Positions 1 through 8,227 are shown, counted from the stretch's first letter. The stretch: DNA of 45,805 bases from Spirochaetaceae bacterium (GCA_031255315.1 JAIRSS010000105.1:1-45805), one strand, 5' to 3'. Numbers and translations are program-made. The notes: generated by a model from the letters alone, not told the origin.

Positions 1-1187
1 CTTAAGGCGGCCGCCGGCCTTCGTTCCGTGATGTCGGGAACCATAATGGCGTCATAATTTTGCAGAGGATAGTTTTCCCGAATATCCATCTCTGTGAATA
101 TCATCTTATCCCCGGAAACGGAACCGCTCCCCACATAGCGCACCAGTTCCATGCGGCTTTTATCCGCCAAGGGGGTAAACCCGTCGCCGTACACCTCAAT
201 CAAGTCCCGAAGGTTTTCATTAGGCGCAAGATCGTATGTACCGGGCCGCCGTACCGCCCCCTCAAGGGTAATACGGCGTTCCTGGCGGTTTAGGGCGGCC
301 GCCGGCCTTCGTTCCGTGATGTCGGGAATCGTAATGACATCGTAATTTCTGAGGAGATAGTTCCGCTGAATATCCGTTTCAGTGAAGATCATTTTATCCC
401 CGGAAACTGAACCGCTTCCCACATAGCGCACCAGTTCCATGCGGCTTTTATCCGCCAAGGGGGTGAATCCACGGGCGTAATAGTCGAGTAAATCCTTTAA
501 GTTTTCATTAGGCAACAGTTGATACACGCCGGGACGTTCCACCGAGCCGCGTATGGTTACCCGGCGTTCAAGCCGGTTGAAGGTGATCACGTCATCCGGG
601 CGGAGGTACGGATTCTGGCTCATATCCCCGTCCCGTTCAGCCTTAAAGAGGTCGTAGGTCCTTACCCGGCCGTTCGACGATTTTATGGAAATGTTGCGGA
701 GTGAGGCAAAGGGGGTCGTGAAGCGGGTAAGCGAAGAAAGCCGTTCCATGGCCCAGGTTGAAATTTCTGCCGTGGCGTTGACCTCTCCAACCACCAACAC
801 CCTGAATATCCCCGGCTGAGTCAGGATCAACTGTACGCCGCTTAAAGGATAGTTATTAGCCACGATGGATTCCGCATCCTTTTTTAATTGGCGGAATGTT
901 TTCCCTGCGGCGTTGATTATTCCAAGATTAGATATACGAACAGTATAACTGCTGTCCACAATAATCCTATAGGCTACCGGCGTACCATTCGCGGTATACG
1001 CTAAGGTGTAAATGTCCCCTGAAGTTACCAGATAGTCGGGATTGGACAACGCAAGTTGAGGATTAGGAGCTATCGTATCCCCTATTGGCGGGGTTTCCTG
1101 GGCTGGATTTTCTTGAGCGGATACGACCGAAGTCATAAACAGAACCATACTAAAACAAAGGGCCGCAGTATTTTTTATGCGCGTCAT
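1..1187 (-). CDS. SLBB-domain polysaccharide export-type protein, partial (C-terminus off the left edge)
   Basis: Reading from ATG at 1187 with the SD GGAGAGGGAAGAG just upstream gives 395 codons without a stop to the window edge. A signal peptide ends near VVSAQ (residues 1-23). Residues ~38-130 match the polysaccharide export (Wza/KpsD) domain pattern: Y-x-V-x-x-G-D, then V-x-I-S-N-L-G-I-I, then L-V-V-G-E-V. SLBB-like units follow, each with an R-x-V/I-T-I/L-x-G-x-V-x-R-P-G-x-Y core. The last two units (96 residues each) are nearly identical in DNA. Family knowledge: such proteins form or line outer-envelope export channels for polysaccharide. No glycan synthesis genes are in view, so the substrate is unknown. 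An adhesion or scaffold role for the repeated SLBB array is an alternative. Confidence 0.8.
   Translation of the reverse strand, partial: MTRIKNTAALCFSMVLFMTSVVSAQENPAQETPPIGDTIAPNPQLALSNPDYLVTSGDIYTLAYTANGTPVAYRIIVDSSYTVRISNLGIINAAGKTFRQLKKDAESIVANNYPLSGVQLILTQPGIFRVLVVGEVNATAEISTWAMERLSSLTRFTTPFASLRNISIKSSNGRVRTYDLFKAERDGDMSQNPYLRPDDVITFNRLERRVTIRGSVERPGVYQLLPNENLKDLLDYYARGFTPLADKSRMELVRYVGSGSVSGDKMIFTETDIQRNYLLRNYDVITIPDITERRPAAALNRQERRITLEGAVRRPGTYDLAPNENLRDLIEVYGDGFTPLADKSRMELVRYVGSGSVSGDKMIFTEMDIRENYPLQNYDAIMVPDITERRPAAAL
6..581 (-). repeat. 288-bp tandem repeat coding two SLBB units
   Basis: The segment beginning GGCGGCCGCCGGCCTTCG at position 6 recurs at 294, an offset of 288 bp or exactly 96 codons. 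Long exact blocks are shared, for example the one coding LADKSRMELVRYVGSGSVSG. The reading frame is kept. More copies may lie beyond the left edge. Confidence 0.85.
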
Positions 1188-1269
1188 TCTCTTCCCTCTC
1201 CTTGTTGATCTCTGTAAATTGGCGGCAACGCGGGGAAAAAGCACAGCCGCCGCAATTTTGTAGAAAGGT

Positions 1270-1298
1270 ATTTTAACCTTTGTAAAAAATTTTGTAAA
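1270..1298 (-). promoter_or_regulatory. Promoter for the SLBB gene
   Basis: On the minus strand TTTACA (1298-1293) is followed after 17 bp by TAAAAT (1275-1270), about 75 bp before the start codon. The region is A/T-rich with a repeated TTTACAAA. This is the only good sigma70-like pair seen upstream of the gene. Confidence 0.5.
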
Positions 1299-1473
1299 GA
1301 TGGTTAGACAAAACTTTTAATGCGGAATAGGAACTTTTTGGCATATTTTTAAGAAAAAACATCTCCCCGTAGTTTTACCTATTCGTCTGGATTGCCCGCC
1401 GCATAGCGCTCCGTGAGAACCCTTACGCAGGCGGCGTCTGGCAGGGAATCGATCATTTATGGTAGGATAAAGC

Positions 1474-2445
1474 ATGGAACTCTCAATTATCGGCTATGAT
1501 CCCATAGGTTCCTGGACCAGGACCGCCGCCACGGTGGGCGAACTGTTAAACTACCAGAATCCGGCGGGGATAACCTGGATAAATGTGGATGGTATAGACA
1601 ACAGCGAGGCCGTTGCCCAATTGGCCGAAGCCTATCGTATCCACCCCTTAACGGTGGAAGATATTCTAAGCGCCGAACAGCGGCCCAAAGTGGAAGAATT
1701 CGATCACTACCTGTTTATCTGCCTCAAGGCGATTACCCAAAAAGATGGGGAACTCATCTTTGATCACATCAGTATGGTGATCCTGGAGGCTACGGTAATC
1801 AGCTTTCAGGAGTTTCCCGGCGATTCTTTTAACGGCGTTAGAAAGCGGATAGTGAACAACGTGGGCAAGATACGCAGGTTGGGGACCGATTACCTGGCCT
1901 ATCTCCTCTTGGATTCGGTGGTGGATGAGTATTTTTTCGTCCTGGACTCGCTGGGCGGCGGCATCGAGACGTTTGAGGAGCGGGCGGTAGACGCCGACGA
2001 CGGCGGCTTTATGCGGGACATCCAGAAAACAAAGCAGCAACTCCTCCAAATGCGCCGGGCTATCTGGCCCCTCAGAGAGAGCCTTTCCCTCATGCTCAAG
2101 ATGGATTCCCCCCTGTTGAGCGGCGAACTGGCGCCGTTCTTCACGGACCTTCAGGAAAACACGGTCCAGGCAGCGGAAACTGTGGAGACCTACCGGGAGA
2201 TGATGGCCGGGGTTATGGAGGTGAACCTTTCGGTACTGTCCAACCGGATGAACAACGTGATGAAGGTGCTCACCATCATTTCTACGCTTTTTATCCCCCT
2301 TACGTTTATTGTCGGGGTTTATGGAATGAACTTTTCCAATATGCCCGAACTCAGCTACCCCTATGCGTATCCTATCACCTGGGGCGTTATGATAGCCATT
2401 GCCCTGGGAATGTTGCTCTTCTTCAAACGGCGGCGCTGGTTCTAA
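1474..2445 (+). CDS. corA: CorA-family magnesium/cobalt transporter
   Basis: A 323-residue protein, the usual CorA length. It has a long soluble N-terminal domain (1-~260) and two C-terminal membrane helices. The first helix ends in the family signature G-M-N (residues 284-286) within VYGMNFSN, and the second precedes a basic tail KRRRWF. Known role: a pentameric inner-membrane channel for Mg2+ (also Co2+/Ni2+), with the GMN loop at the mouth selecting the hydrated ion. The start ATG has AGGA 8 bp upstream. The gene lies 13 bp before sua5 on the same strand and is probably co-transcribed. Nothing is unusual apart from a short periplasmic loop. Confidence 0.93.
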   Translation: MELSIIGYDPIGSWTRTAATVGELLNYQNPAGITWINVDGIDNSEAVAQLAEAYRIHPLTVEDILSAEQRPKVEEFDHYLFICLKAITQKDGELIFDHISMVILEATVISFQEFPGDSFNGVRKRIVNNVGKIRRLGTDYLAYLLLDSVVDEYFFVLDSLGGGIETFEERAVDADDGGFMRDIQKTKQQLLQMRRAIWPLRESLSLMLKMDSPLLSGELAPFFTDLQENTVQAAETVETYREMMAGVMEVNLSVLSNRMNNVMKVLTIISTLFIPLTFIVGVYGMNFSNMPELSYPYAYPITWGVMIAIALGMLLFFKRRRWF

Positions 2446-2458
2446 GCGAAAACAGCGT

Positions 2459-3505
2459 ATGAAGTTCTTTTCTATACGTACTGATGAATATACTGACGGC
2501 GCTGGCACAGTCCGGGCGGCTGCCGAAGCGATCCGGGCGGGGCTGCTCGTTGCTTTTCCCACGGAAACCGTCTACGGCTTGGGGGCGGACTGCTTTAATC
2601 CCGCCGCCCTGGCCCGCGTTTTCGAGGTCAAAGGCCGCCCCCGGTTCGATCCCCTTATCGTTCATATCGCGGAACCCGGCGGACTGGAGCGGGTGGCCGA
2701 CACCGCTCTTCTGGACAGCCCGGGGCGCCGGCGCCTGGAGCGGCTGATCCGGCGGTTCTGGCCGGGTCCGCTCACCATCATCCTGCCCAAACAGCCCGCG
2801 GTTCCGGACCTTGCCACAAGCGGCCTTCCAACGGTGGCGGTCCGCCTTCCCGCCCATCCGGTTGCGCGGGATCTGATTCGCCTTTCCACAGGCGCGGTGG
2901 CCGCCCCCAGCGCCAATCTCTTTGGCCGCCTGTCCCCGACCCGGGCGGAGCATGTGCGGGACCAGTTGGGGGAGCGGGTGGACGTTATTCTGGACGGCGG
3001 CCCCTGTACGGTTGGGGTGGAATCCACTGTTCTCGATCTATGCGCCGGGGAACCCCGCGTCCTCCGTCCGGGGGGCGTTTCCCGGGAAGAACTGGAAGCC
3101 CTTATCGGGCCGCTTGCCGGGCCCGCATCCGGGGAAACCCGGGGAGACGCCGCCCCCGCCCGTTCTCCCGGCCAGCTCAAAAGCCACTACGCCCCCCGGA
3201 CGCCCCTTTCCGTCCACGCCCGGAACGAGATAAGCGCCCTGCCCTATGAAGCGGGGGAAGCCCGGCTTTTCTTTGACGCCCCCTCCAGAGACGCCTGGTT
3301 GGAGACGTTCCGCCCCCGCGTCCCGGAGGGCCGGGCGCTGGTCCTTTCGGAACAGGGGAACCTTATCGAAGCCGCGGCCCGGCTCTTTGAACTGCTGCAC
3401 GCCCTTGACGGCCTGGGCGCTTCCCGTATCCGGGCGGAACTGCTCCCGGACCGGGGGCTGGGACCAGCCGTCAACGACCGGCTTATGCGCGCGGCGGTTC
3501 GGTGA
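2459..3505 (+). CDS. sua5: L-threonylcarbamoyladenylate synthase (Sua5/YrdC/YwlC family)
   Basis: The product makes threonylcarbamoyl-AMP from threonine, bicarbonate and ATP, the first step of t6A37 modification of ANN-decoding tRNAs. Residues ~20-210 carry the YrdC fold: FPTETVYGLGAD, K-G-R-P (the tRNA/ATP-binding basic patch), PSAN, and G-x-x-S-T-V-x-D. A linker with SPGQLKSHYAP and a C-terminal Rossmann-like Sua5 domain follow, so this is the long two-domain form (348 aa), not the short TsaC. I chose ATG 2459 because longer forms run into corA and lack homology before MKFFSIRT. It sits 13 bp after corA and is followed by a shared terminator. Confidence 0.93.
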   Translation: MKFFSIRTDEYTDGAGTVRAAAEAIRAGLLVAFPTETVYGLGADCFNPAALARVFEVKGRPRFDPLIVHIAEPGGLERVADTALLDSPGRRRLERLIRRFWPGPLTIILPKQPAVPDLATSGLPTVAVRLPAHPVARDLIRLSTGAVAAPSANLFGRLSPTRAEHVRDQLGERVDVILDGGPCTVGVESTVLDLCAGEPRVLRPGGVSREELEALIGPLAGPASGETRGDAAPARSPGQLKSHYAPRTPLSVHARNEISALPYEAGEARLFFDAPSRDAWLETFRPRVPEGRALVLSEQGNLIEAAARLFELLHALDGLGASRIRAELLPDRGLGPAVNDRLMRAAVR

Positions 3506-3578
3506 AGCCGGGTATTTCCGCCCTGCTCCCATTCAATCAGCGCTGACAACGGCCCACGGGCTCAGTATTGCATCCATA

Positions 3579-3611
3579 AAAAAGCCCGTTTATTTGGTCC
3601 AGGGGCTTTTT
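3579..3611. terminator. Bidirectional terminator between sua5 and purA
   Basis: The stem AAAAAGCCC / GGGCTTTTT (9 bp) encloses a 15-nt loop. It is flanked by T-runs on both strands, so it can serve convergent sua5 (plus) and purA (minus). The last purA codons and its stop lie inside the hairpin. Confidence 0.75.
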
Positions 3612-4816
3612 CTGATGATGGTTTCTTTCCGGTCATACCCGACGGATACCACATCAATAGGCGTTTCGCAGAACCGCTCAATGAATTCGATGTATTCCAT
3701 AGCCGCCACAGGGAATTCCTCATAGGCCAACGCGCCGGACAGGGACTGTTTCCAGCCTGAAAAACTGCGGAGTACCGGTTTAGCCGCGTTCAGGGCGTCT
3801 ATGGAAGCGGGAAAGCTTTCTACAATCCGGCCACCGATGTGGTAGGCAATACAGGCTTTGATTTCCTCCACATCGTCGTAAACATCCAGATGAGTCATCA
3901 CGAGGGAATCAATGGAGTTGGTGAGGCAGGCGTAGCGCAGGGCCGCCAGGTCCAGGTAGCCGCAGCGCCGGGGCCGTCCGGTGGTAACGCCGTATTCCCG
4001 GCCCGTTTCCCGGATAAAGCGGCACAGTTCGTCCTCGGAACCCGCGTCAAATTCGCTGGGAAAGGGGCCGTTCCCTACCCGTGTGGAATAGGCTTTGAAC
4101 ACCCCCAAAATTTTGTCCAGCCGCCGGGGGCCGATGCATCCGCCTATGGCGGCGCCCGCCGCGCAGGATGTCCCGCTTGATACATAGGGGTAGGTCCCCA
4201 GGTCCAGGTCCAGCAGAGTCCCCTGAGCGCCCTCAAACAAAACCTGGGCGTTTTTCCGGTGCATCAGGAAAGAGGCGAGGTCTATGGACATGGCTTCAAG
4301 CCGGCCTATAAAAGGGGCGAGAAACTCCCGGTCCGGCCCGTCAAGCTCGTCCATCTTTTCCTTCCAAAAAAGGTCCGCAATACGTATGCCGTCCCGATCG
4401 CTTTTCATAGAATAGGTGATTCCTATGCCCCGGCCCGTAGTGCCGATAGGCTTTTTCCGGGCCTGATCCCGTTCTGTATCGATCTGGATATACCGGGGCA
4501 GGACGATATGCGCCCGGTCGGATATAAAGACCCGTCCGGTCGTGTCGATTCCCCGGTCGTTCAGCATGGCCAGCTCGCTGAAAAGGGCCACCGGGTCTAT
4601 GACCATTCCCGCGCCCAGGACCACCATCTTGTCGGGATACAGGATCCCCGATGGAATAAGATGAAGCGCGTACCGTTCATCCCCGATAACAATGGTATGC
4701 CCGGCGTTTGCCCCGCCGGAAAACCGCACGATTATCTGAGCCTCTTTTGCCAGATAATCCACTATCTTGCCTTTTCCCTCATCGCCCCATTGGGCGCCGA
4801 TAACGACTACGTTCAC
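3590..4816 (-). CDS. purA: Adenylosuccinate synthetase
   Basis: Catalyses GTP-dependent conversion of IMP and aspartate to adenylosuccinate, the first committed step to AMP. The N-terminus carries the phosphate-binding G-A-Q-W-G-D-E-G-K-G-K motif (residues 7-17, with catalytic Asp12). Downstream are GGANAGHT, the IMP-site GTTGRGIG and the GTP-site TTGRPRRCGYLD near the C-terminus. I chose GTG 4816, since it has AAGGGG at good spacing and puts the conserved motif at the very N-terminus. The longer ATG form adds 31 unconserved residues. At 408 aa it is slightly short for the family. It is monocistronic, with a promoter at 4881-4909, and its end overlaps the shared terminator. Confidence 0.95.
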   Translation of the reverse strand: MNVVVIGAQWGDEGKGKIVDYLAKEAQIIVRFSGGANAGHTIVIGDERYALHLIPSGILYPDKMVVLGAGMVIDPVALFSELAMLNDRGIDTTGRVFISDRAHIVLPRYIQIDTERDQARKKPIGTTGRGIGITYSMKSDRDGIRIADLFWKEKMDELDGPDREFLAPFIGRLEAMSIDLASFLMHRKNAQVLFEGAQGTLLDLDLGTYPYVSSGTSCAAGAAIGGCIGPRRLDKILGVFKAYSTRVGNGPFPSEFDAGSEDELCRFIRETGREYGVTTGRPRRCGYLDLAALRYACLTNSIDSLVMTHLDVYDDVEEIKACIAYHIGGRIVESFPASIDALNAAKPVLRSFSGWKQSLSGALAYEEFPVAAMEYIEFIERFCETPIDVVSVGYDRKETIIRKSPWTK

Positions 4817-4880
4817 GCTGTTTTCCCCTTGTTGGCTGAATCCATCCCGAACCCTATGTTTCAAGACGGCGCCACGTGAG

Positions 4881-4909
4881 AGTGTACAAAAAAGGCGGAA
4901 AACTGGCAA
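4881..4909 (-). promoter_or_regulatory. Promoter of purA
   Basis: On the minus strand TTGCCA (4909-4904) and TACACT (4886-4881) are separated by 17 bp, about 65 bp upstream of the GTG start. Confidence 0.5.
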
Positions 4910-4967
4910 TGTTCAGCGGTTCTTTCGGGGCGGTAAAACTGGGGACGATGAATTGCCCGCGTCCGCG

Positions 4968-4984
4968 TGTTGATTGTATCAACA
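4968..4984. promoter_or_regulatory. Operator-like palindrome upstream of purA
   Basis: TGTTGAT-TGT-ATCAACA has 7-bp perfect arms and lies about 60 bp upstream of the purA -35 box. A TTGACA-like hexamer (minus strand, 4994-4989) lies next to it without a matching -10. It could be a repressor or activator site; the binding protein is unknown. Confidence 0.35.
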
Positions 4985-5432
4985 ATTTTGTCAAGCTGTC
5001 GCGTTGCCTCATTGAAAAAGCAGGCCCAAAGGACCCGCGCCTCAAATTACTGGAGCCGCTTAATCCGCTTAAGTTTGGCGCAGGGTAGCCGATAGCAATT
5101 ATGCGTACTACGAGCGTTTTTCATCGGAGGTCCTGACGGGTAGGAAGAAAAACACGCACAAAGATAGAACGGAAGCATTTGCCGCTGCGGGCCTGGCGCG
5201 TCCGGTTGGTGAGGAACGGCCTTCGTTTTTCAAAAACGGAACGTATGTACAAGATTGCAGCCTCCCTTGCAATGAATGTCTGGCTCTTTGGGCGGCTGTG
5301 TTTGGTACAATGAATTTAGAACACTGCCTGATGTCTTGACTCTCCATAGAAACTGCGTATTATACTATGCTGTCATTGTAAAAAAGCAGCTTGGGCTATG
5401 CCGTTTACAAAGACAAAAAAAGGGGTTGCTCA
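4985..5432. other. Intergenic stretch with no convincing gene
   Basis: About 450 bp without a supported gene. One plus-strand frame stays open from the TAA near 5068 to TGA at ~5340 and contains C-S-L-P-C-N-E-C, but it has no ATG/GTG/TTG start near its 5' end. The minus-strand frame 5347-5108 has no homology I recognise. Apart from the promoter at 5336-5363 I see no structure. Confidence 0.4.
5336..5363 (+). promoter_or_regulatory. Promoter upstream of the lipoprotein operon
   Basis: TTGACT (5336-5341) and TATTAT (5358-5363) are spaced by 16 bp; TATACT at 5361-5366 with 19 bp is the alternative. It reads toward the small ORFs and the 5698/6201 gene pair. Confidence 0.45.
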
Positions 5433-5567
5433 TTGAAAAGAGCCGTCAAAACGGCCCATGTTGCGTGTGTTTTTAACGTATCCGGCGATTTCCCGCATGG
5501 GAATGCGTCTCATTCTTCACTGGCGCCGCGTCTTTTATTCTTCCCCTACATTTATCGCCACTATTAA
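5433..5567 (+). CDS. Possible 44-residue small protein
   Basis: A TTG start with AGGGG nearby opens a 44-codon frame beginning MKRAVKTAHVACVFN, between a promoter-like site and the 168-residue gene. I recognise no family. The weak start and short length mean this may be untranslated leader. Confidence 0.2.
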   Translation: MKRAVKTAHVACVFNVSGDFPHGNASHSSLAPRLLFFPYIYRHY

Positions 5568-5591
5568 ACGCCGCGAAAAAACGGAGCGCAT

Positions 5592-5726
5592 ATGGCGGTG
5601 AACCGATACATAAAGAAAACAAAATGGAGAAACGTTAGTATCAAACGTCTTCCGCGGGGGGAACATTTCTCTCTGAACTTTAAAAAACGAGTAGATAATG
5701 AAGAAAAAAAGTGGTTTTCAAATTGA
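5592..5726 (+). CDS. Possible 44-residue basic protein overlapping the next gene
   Basis: ATG 5592 has GGAG 6 bp upstream, a better ribosome site than the next gene has. The frame codes a strongly basic peptide (MAVNRYIKKTKWRN...) ending inside the next ORF at 5726. A single frameshift near 5700-5720 would join it to the 168-residue frame. It is therefore either a coupled small protein, the true N-terminus of that gene split by a frameshift, or chance. Confidence 0.3.
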   Translation: MAVNRYIKKTKWRNVSIKRLPRGEHFSLNFKKRVDNEEKKWFSN

Positions 5727-6204
5727 ACAACGAAGGCTCGTACAAACCGAAACGCGGCTCTTTGCCGCGGGGTATACCGATCCCTGGCAAAACCCTTCAA
5801 GCGGACTGCGGGAGGCCGTTGCGTGCATCGGCCATAAGGATGCGTGGGCCGTCTTTGAACCGCGCGTCGTCTCCAAAACCGCGCCTTTTATGGTGGTTTT
5901 TGAAGCGGAGGAATCGGACCCGGAACCGACGCGCCGGTTTCTCCGGTACCGGGCCGCCGCCGCTGTGCCTGCCGCCTGCCTTGATTTTGCGCGGATACTC
6001 AGCCCCGCGCTGACCATCAGCCTTACCGGGACAACAGGGGAAGCCCTCATTTCCCTGACGTTTAACGCGCCCCGCCAGAGCGCGGTGAATCCTGATATTA
6101 CCCGGCGGCGGGGCTGCACCGCCCTGGCCGGAGGACTACAAAGCAAATTCCACGACGAATTTGAAAGACAAATTACCGCTAAACAGGCAGGAGGGAACCT
6201 ATGA
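5698..6204 (+). CDS. Hypothetical protein coupled to the CsgG-like/LRR lipoprotein
   Basis: A 168-residue frame whose stop overlaps the next ATG (ATGA), with AGGAGGG placed inside its end as ribosome site for that gene. This is a typical translational coupling and the main reason to believe the ORF. No signal peptide or membrane segment is obvious. The middle alternates hydrophobic strands (AWAVFEPRVV, FMVVFEAE, LTISLTGTTGEALISLTF), suggesting a beta-rich domain. The start is uncertain, with a poor ribosome site at ATG 5698. I do not recognise a family. By position it may be an assembly partner of the lipoprotein at 6201. Confidence 0.55.
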   Translation: MKKKSGFQIEQRRLVQTETRLFAAGYTDPWQNPSSGLREAVACIGHKDAWAVFEPRVVSKTAPFMVVFEAEESDPEPTRRFLRYRAAAAVPAACLDFARILSPALTISLTGTTGEALISLTFNAPRQSAVNPDITRRRGCTALAGGLQSKFHDEFERQITAKQAGGNL

Positions 6205-8084
6205 TACGGCAGGCTGACAAAAAATTTTTTTTACCCGTCCTTATTGTGGCGGCGCTTTTGGCCGTGCTGTGCGCGTCCGTGCTGTGCATGGCCGGCTGCC
6301 AAACCTCCGGGCCCTCTTCCGGGCAGGATACGAAGGACGGAGGCGGTCAAAGCGGGGCCGCGGCCGACATGAACGCCGCCCCGGGCGGAACGGTCTCTGG
6401 GCGGGACTACTGGACCGGGAACGGCGCGAGCGGATTAAGCATCGCCGTCCTTGTGCCCGAAGGCAGGGGGCTGGCCAAGACGGAGGAGTATCTGCCCACC
6501 ATGGTACAGGGCGTTGTTGTAGGGGACTTTACAAATTTCTCGGCCATGAAGGTGCTTGACCGGGAGAATTTGGACAAGGTACTAGCCGGGGGGGAACGCG
6601 GCTTTTACGAAAACGAAAACAACTTTATCCAACTGGGAAGCGCAGCCAACGTACAGTACGTCCTGAACGGCGCATTGCAGAAGACCGGATCGGGCTTTTC
6701 GCTCGAGCTTAAAGTTACCGACGCCGCATCGGGCGCGTCAAAGGCCGCATACACCGGCAATGTTACGGCGGCGGAACTGGAAAACCTTACCGGCATCAAG
6801 GAAGCTTCAGGCGACCTTTTGGCCCAGCTTGGGGTAAGCCTGACGGACGCAGAGAAGGCGAACCTTTTGGGAGCGCTGACATCGAACGCGGCGGCGGAAA
6901 CGGCCCTGGCCAAGGGCATTACCGCCCAGCGGAGCGGCATGGTGGTGGAAGCCCTGATCTGCTACTACGAGGCCGCGAAGTTTGACCCCGACCTGGCGGA
7001 AGCGGCAAGCCGAAGTTCTGTTCTTTGGGCGGATATAATGGGCGGCAACACCGGCCAGAACGGGCGGAACGATATACAGCGCCGCGCCGCGTGGAACAAG
7101 GTCTTCCATGAAGCCGCTGCTTTTTTTAAAGAACACCCGCCCTTCGAGATTATCTACGATCCCGCGCTGACCATAGGAAACATCGATTACGAAAAAGAAA
7201 CTGTCGCACTGTCTTTTAACGCAAAAATGGTTAGTACTACCGGCTTTAAGGTTATCTATGACCTGGCCAAGGAGATGGAAAAAACCGGCAAAAGCAGAGA
7301 GTGGGGGATCAGCGTGAATTCAATATACAATGCGATACCGAGGGAGTATACATTTAACGCAATACTAATCAATGAAGACCAGGCGGTGATTGGGACGGCC
7401 TCCGGCAAGTTTAACCCCGACAGGAAATATGATTTTGGCTATACCGACGCTACGGTAGTTTTCTCCGGCGTTGATGTCAATAAAACAAGCGGCAATCTTA
7501 CCGTTTCTATTACCAGCGTAAACGGCATAGACGCAAAAACCGCCGGTGAACGGGGATATATCGGCATTTTCGCGGGAGATTTTGCCGGCCTGGAAAATCA
7601 ATTTAAGGTTAACTGGTGGCTTGGCGGTATACGGATTGCCGAATGGAAGGAGAGAGGCGGTAAGCAAGCGGTCGTCATTCCCCAAAAAATGGACCGGTGG
7701 ATGGTTACTTCCATTGGTCATTGGGCATTTGCTCGCCGGGAACTGACCAGCGTGGTCATACCAAACAGCGTTACTTCCATTGGGGACAGCGCGTTTTACG
7801 GCAACCGCCTGGCCAGCGTGGTCATACCAGACAGTGTTACTTCCATTGGAGCGAACGCATTTGCGTATAACCGCCTGACCAGCGTGGTCATACCAAACCG
7901 CGTTACTTCCATTGGAAATGACGCATTTTGGCATAACGAACTGACCAGCATTATTCTGCCTGCCGATGTGCAGTTGTATGAGGGCGCCTTAGACGGAGCC
8001 GAGCGTTTCTACAACGACAACGGCAGGAAAGCCGGGACCTATGTGAAAAAAACAGGGGCTGGACATACCCAGAGGCCGAGGTAA
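6201..8084 (+). CDS. Lipoprotein with CsgG-like N-terminal domain and BspA-type leucine-rich repeats
   Basis: A 627-residue predicted lipoprotein. Its hydrophobic signal (residues 9-33) ends in the lipobox M-A-G-C. Residues ~70-215 resemble the CsgG/FlgO/LpoB-type domain: IAVLVPEG, then V-x-G-D-F-x-x-F-x-x-M-K-V-L-D-R-E-N-L, then A-x-x-V-Q-Y-V-L-N-G. A TPR-like segment follows (~230-275), then a beta-rich part (~310-490). The C-terminus (502-589) holds four 22-residue LRR_5/BspA units of the pattern VTSIGxxAFxxNxLTSVVIPNS. Family knowledge: CsgG-like domains build envelope secretion or assembly complexes, and BspA repeats bind host or microbial surfaces. Function here is inferred as surface display or adhesion. 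After the stop, the same frame stays open to 8186. Confidence 0.8.
   Translation: MIRQADKKFFLPVLIVAALLAVLCASVLCMAGCQTSGPSSGQDTKDGGGQSGAAADMNAAPGGTVSGRDYWTGNGASGLSIAVLVPEGRGLAKTEEYLPTMVQGVVVGDFTNFSAMKVLDRENLDKVLAGGERGFYENENNFIQLGSAANVQYVLNGALQKTGSGFSLELKVTDAASGASKAAYTGNVTAAELENLTGIKEASGDLLAQLGVSLTDAEKANLLGALTSNAAAETALAKGITAQRSGMVVEALICYYEAAKFDPDLAEAASRSSVLWADIMGGNTGQNGRNDIQRRAAWNKVFHEAAAFFKEHPPFEIIYDPALTIGNIDYEKETVALSFNAKMVSTTGFKVIYDLAKEMEKTGKSREWGISVNSIYNAIPREYTFNAILINEDQAVIGTASGKFNPDRKYDFGYTDATVVFSGVDVNKTSGNLTVSITSVNGIDAKTAGERGYIGIFAGDFAGLENQFKVNWWLGGIRIAEWKERGGKQAVVIPQKMDRWMVTSIGHWAFARRELTSVVIPNSVTSIGDSAFYGNRLASVVIPDSVTSIGANAFAYNRLTSVVIPNRVTSIGNDAFWHNELTSIILPADVQLYEGALDGAERFYNDNGRKAGTYVKKTGAGHTQRPR
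7704..7967 (+). repeat. Four tandem 66-bp LRR_5 units
   Basis: Units start at 7704, 7770, 7836 and 7902, each beginning GTTACTTCCATTGG and coding 22 residues. The third to last blocks share GACCAGCGTGGTCATACCA with few changes. The last unit is the most divergent. Copy number can probably change by slippage or recombination. Confidence 0.85.
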
Positions 8085-8151
8085 CGTACAGAACGGCGCA
8101 AACACGGCGATTACGGCACGGAAGAGATTAAGAGAAAAGCGTATGGTATTA

Positions 8152-8184
8152 ACCGTGAGTTCGACGGGAACAAAGCGGGCCGGT
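8152..8184 (+). repeat. Copy A of a 33-bp dispersed inverted repeat
   Basis: This matches the reverse complement of 41127-41159 at 31 of 33 positions. It lies between convergent genes, in a frame continuous with the preceding lipoprotein after its stop, and codes REFDGNKAGR before a TAG. Confidence 0.7.
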
Positions 8185-8227
8185 AGTGAACATGAGGTTT
8201 CTTCCCACCGAACCCACTCACGTTAAA

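Noticed and set aside
1384..1402. 19-bp near-match between 1384-1402 and 41055-41073
   Set aside because: 18 of 19 matches in GC-rich DNA over 46 kb can occur by chance, and the flanks do not align.
1666..2562. 298-codon open frame antisense to corA
   Set aside because: The plus strand codes a complete CorA with the GMN motif.
4989..4994. TTGACA as a second purA promoter
   Set aside because: No -10 box at 16-18 bp; the promoter at 4881-4909 fits better.
5108..5347. 79-codon minus-strand frame in the purA-lipoprotein gap
   Set aside because: No ribosome site, no homology recognised, and it covers the plus-strand promoter at 5336.
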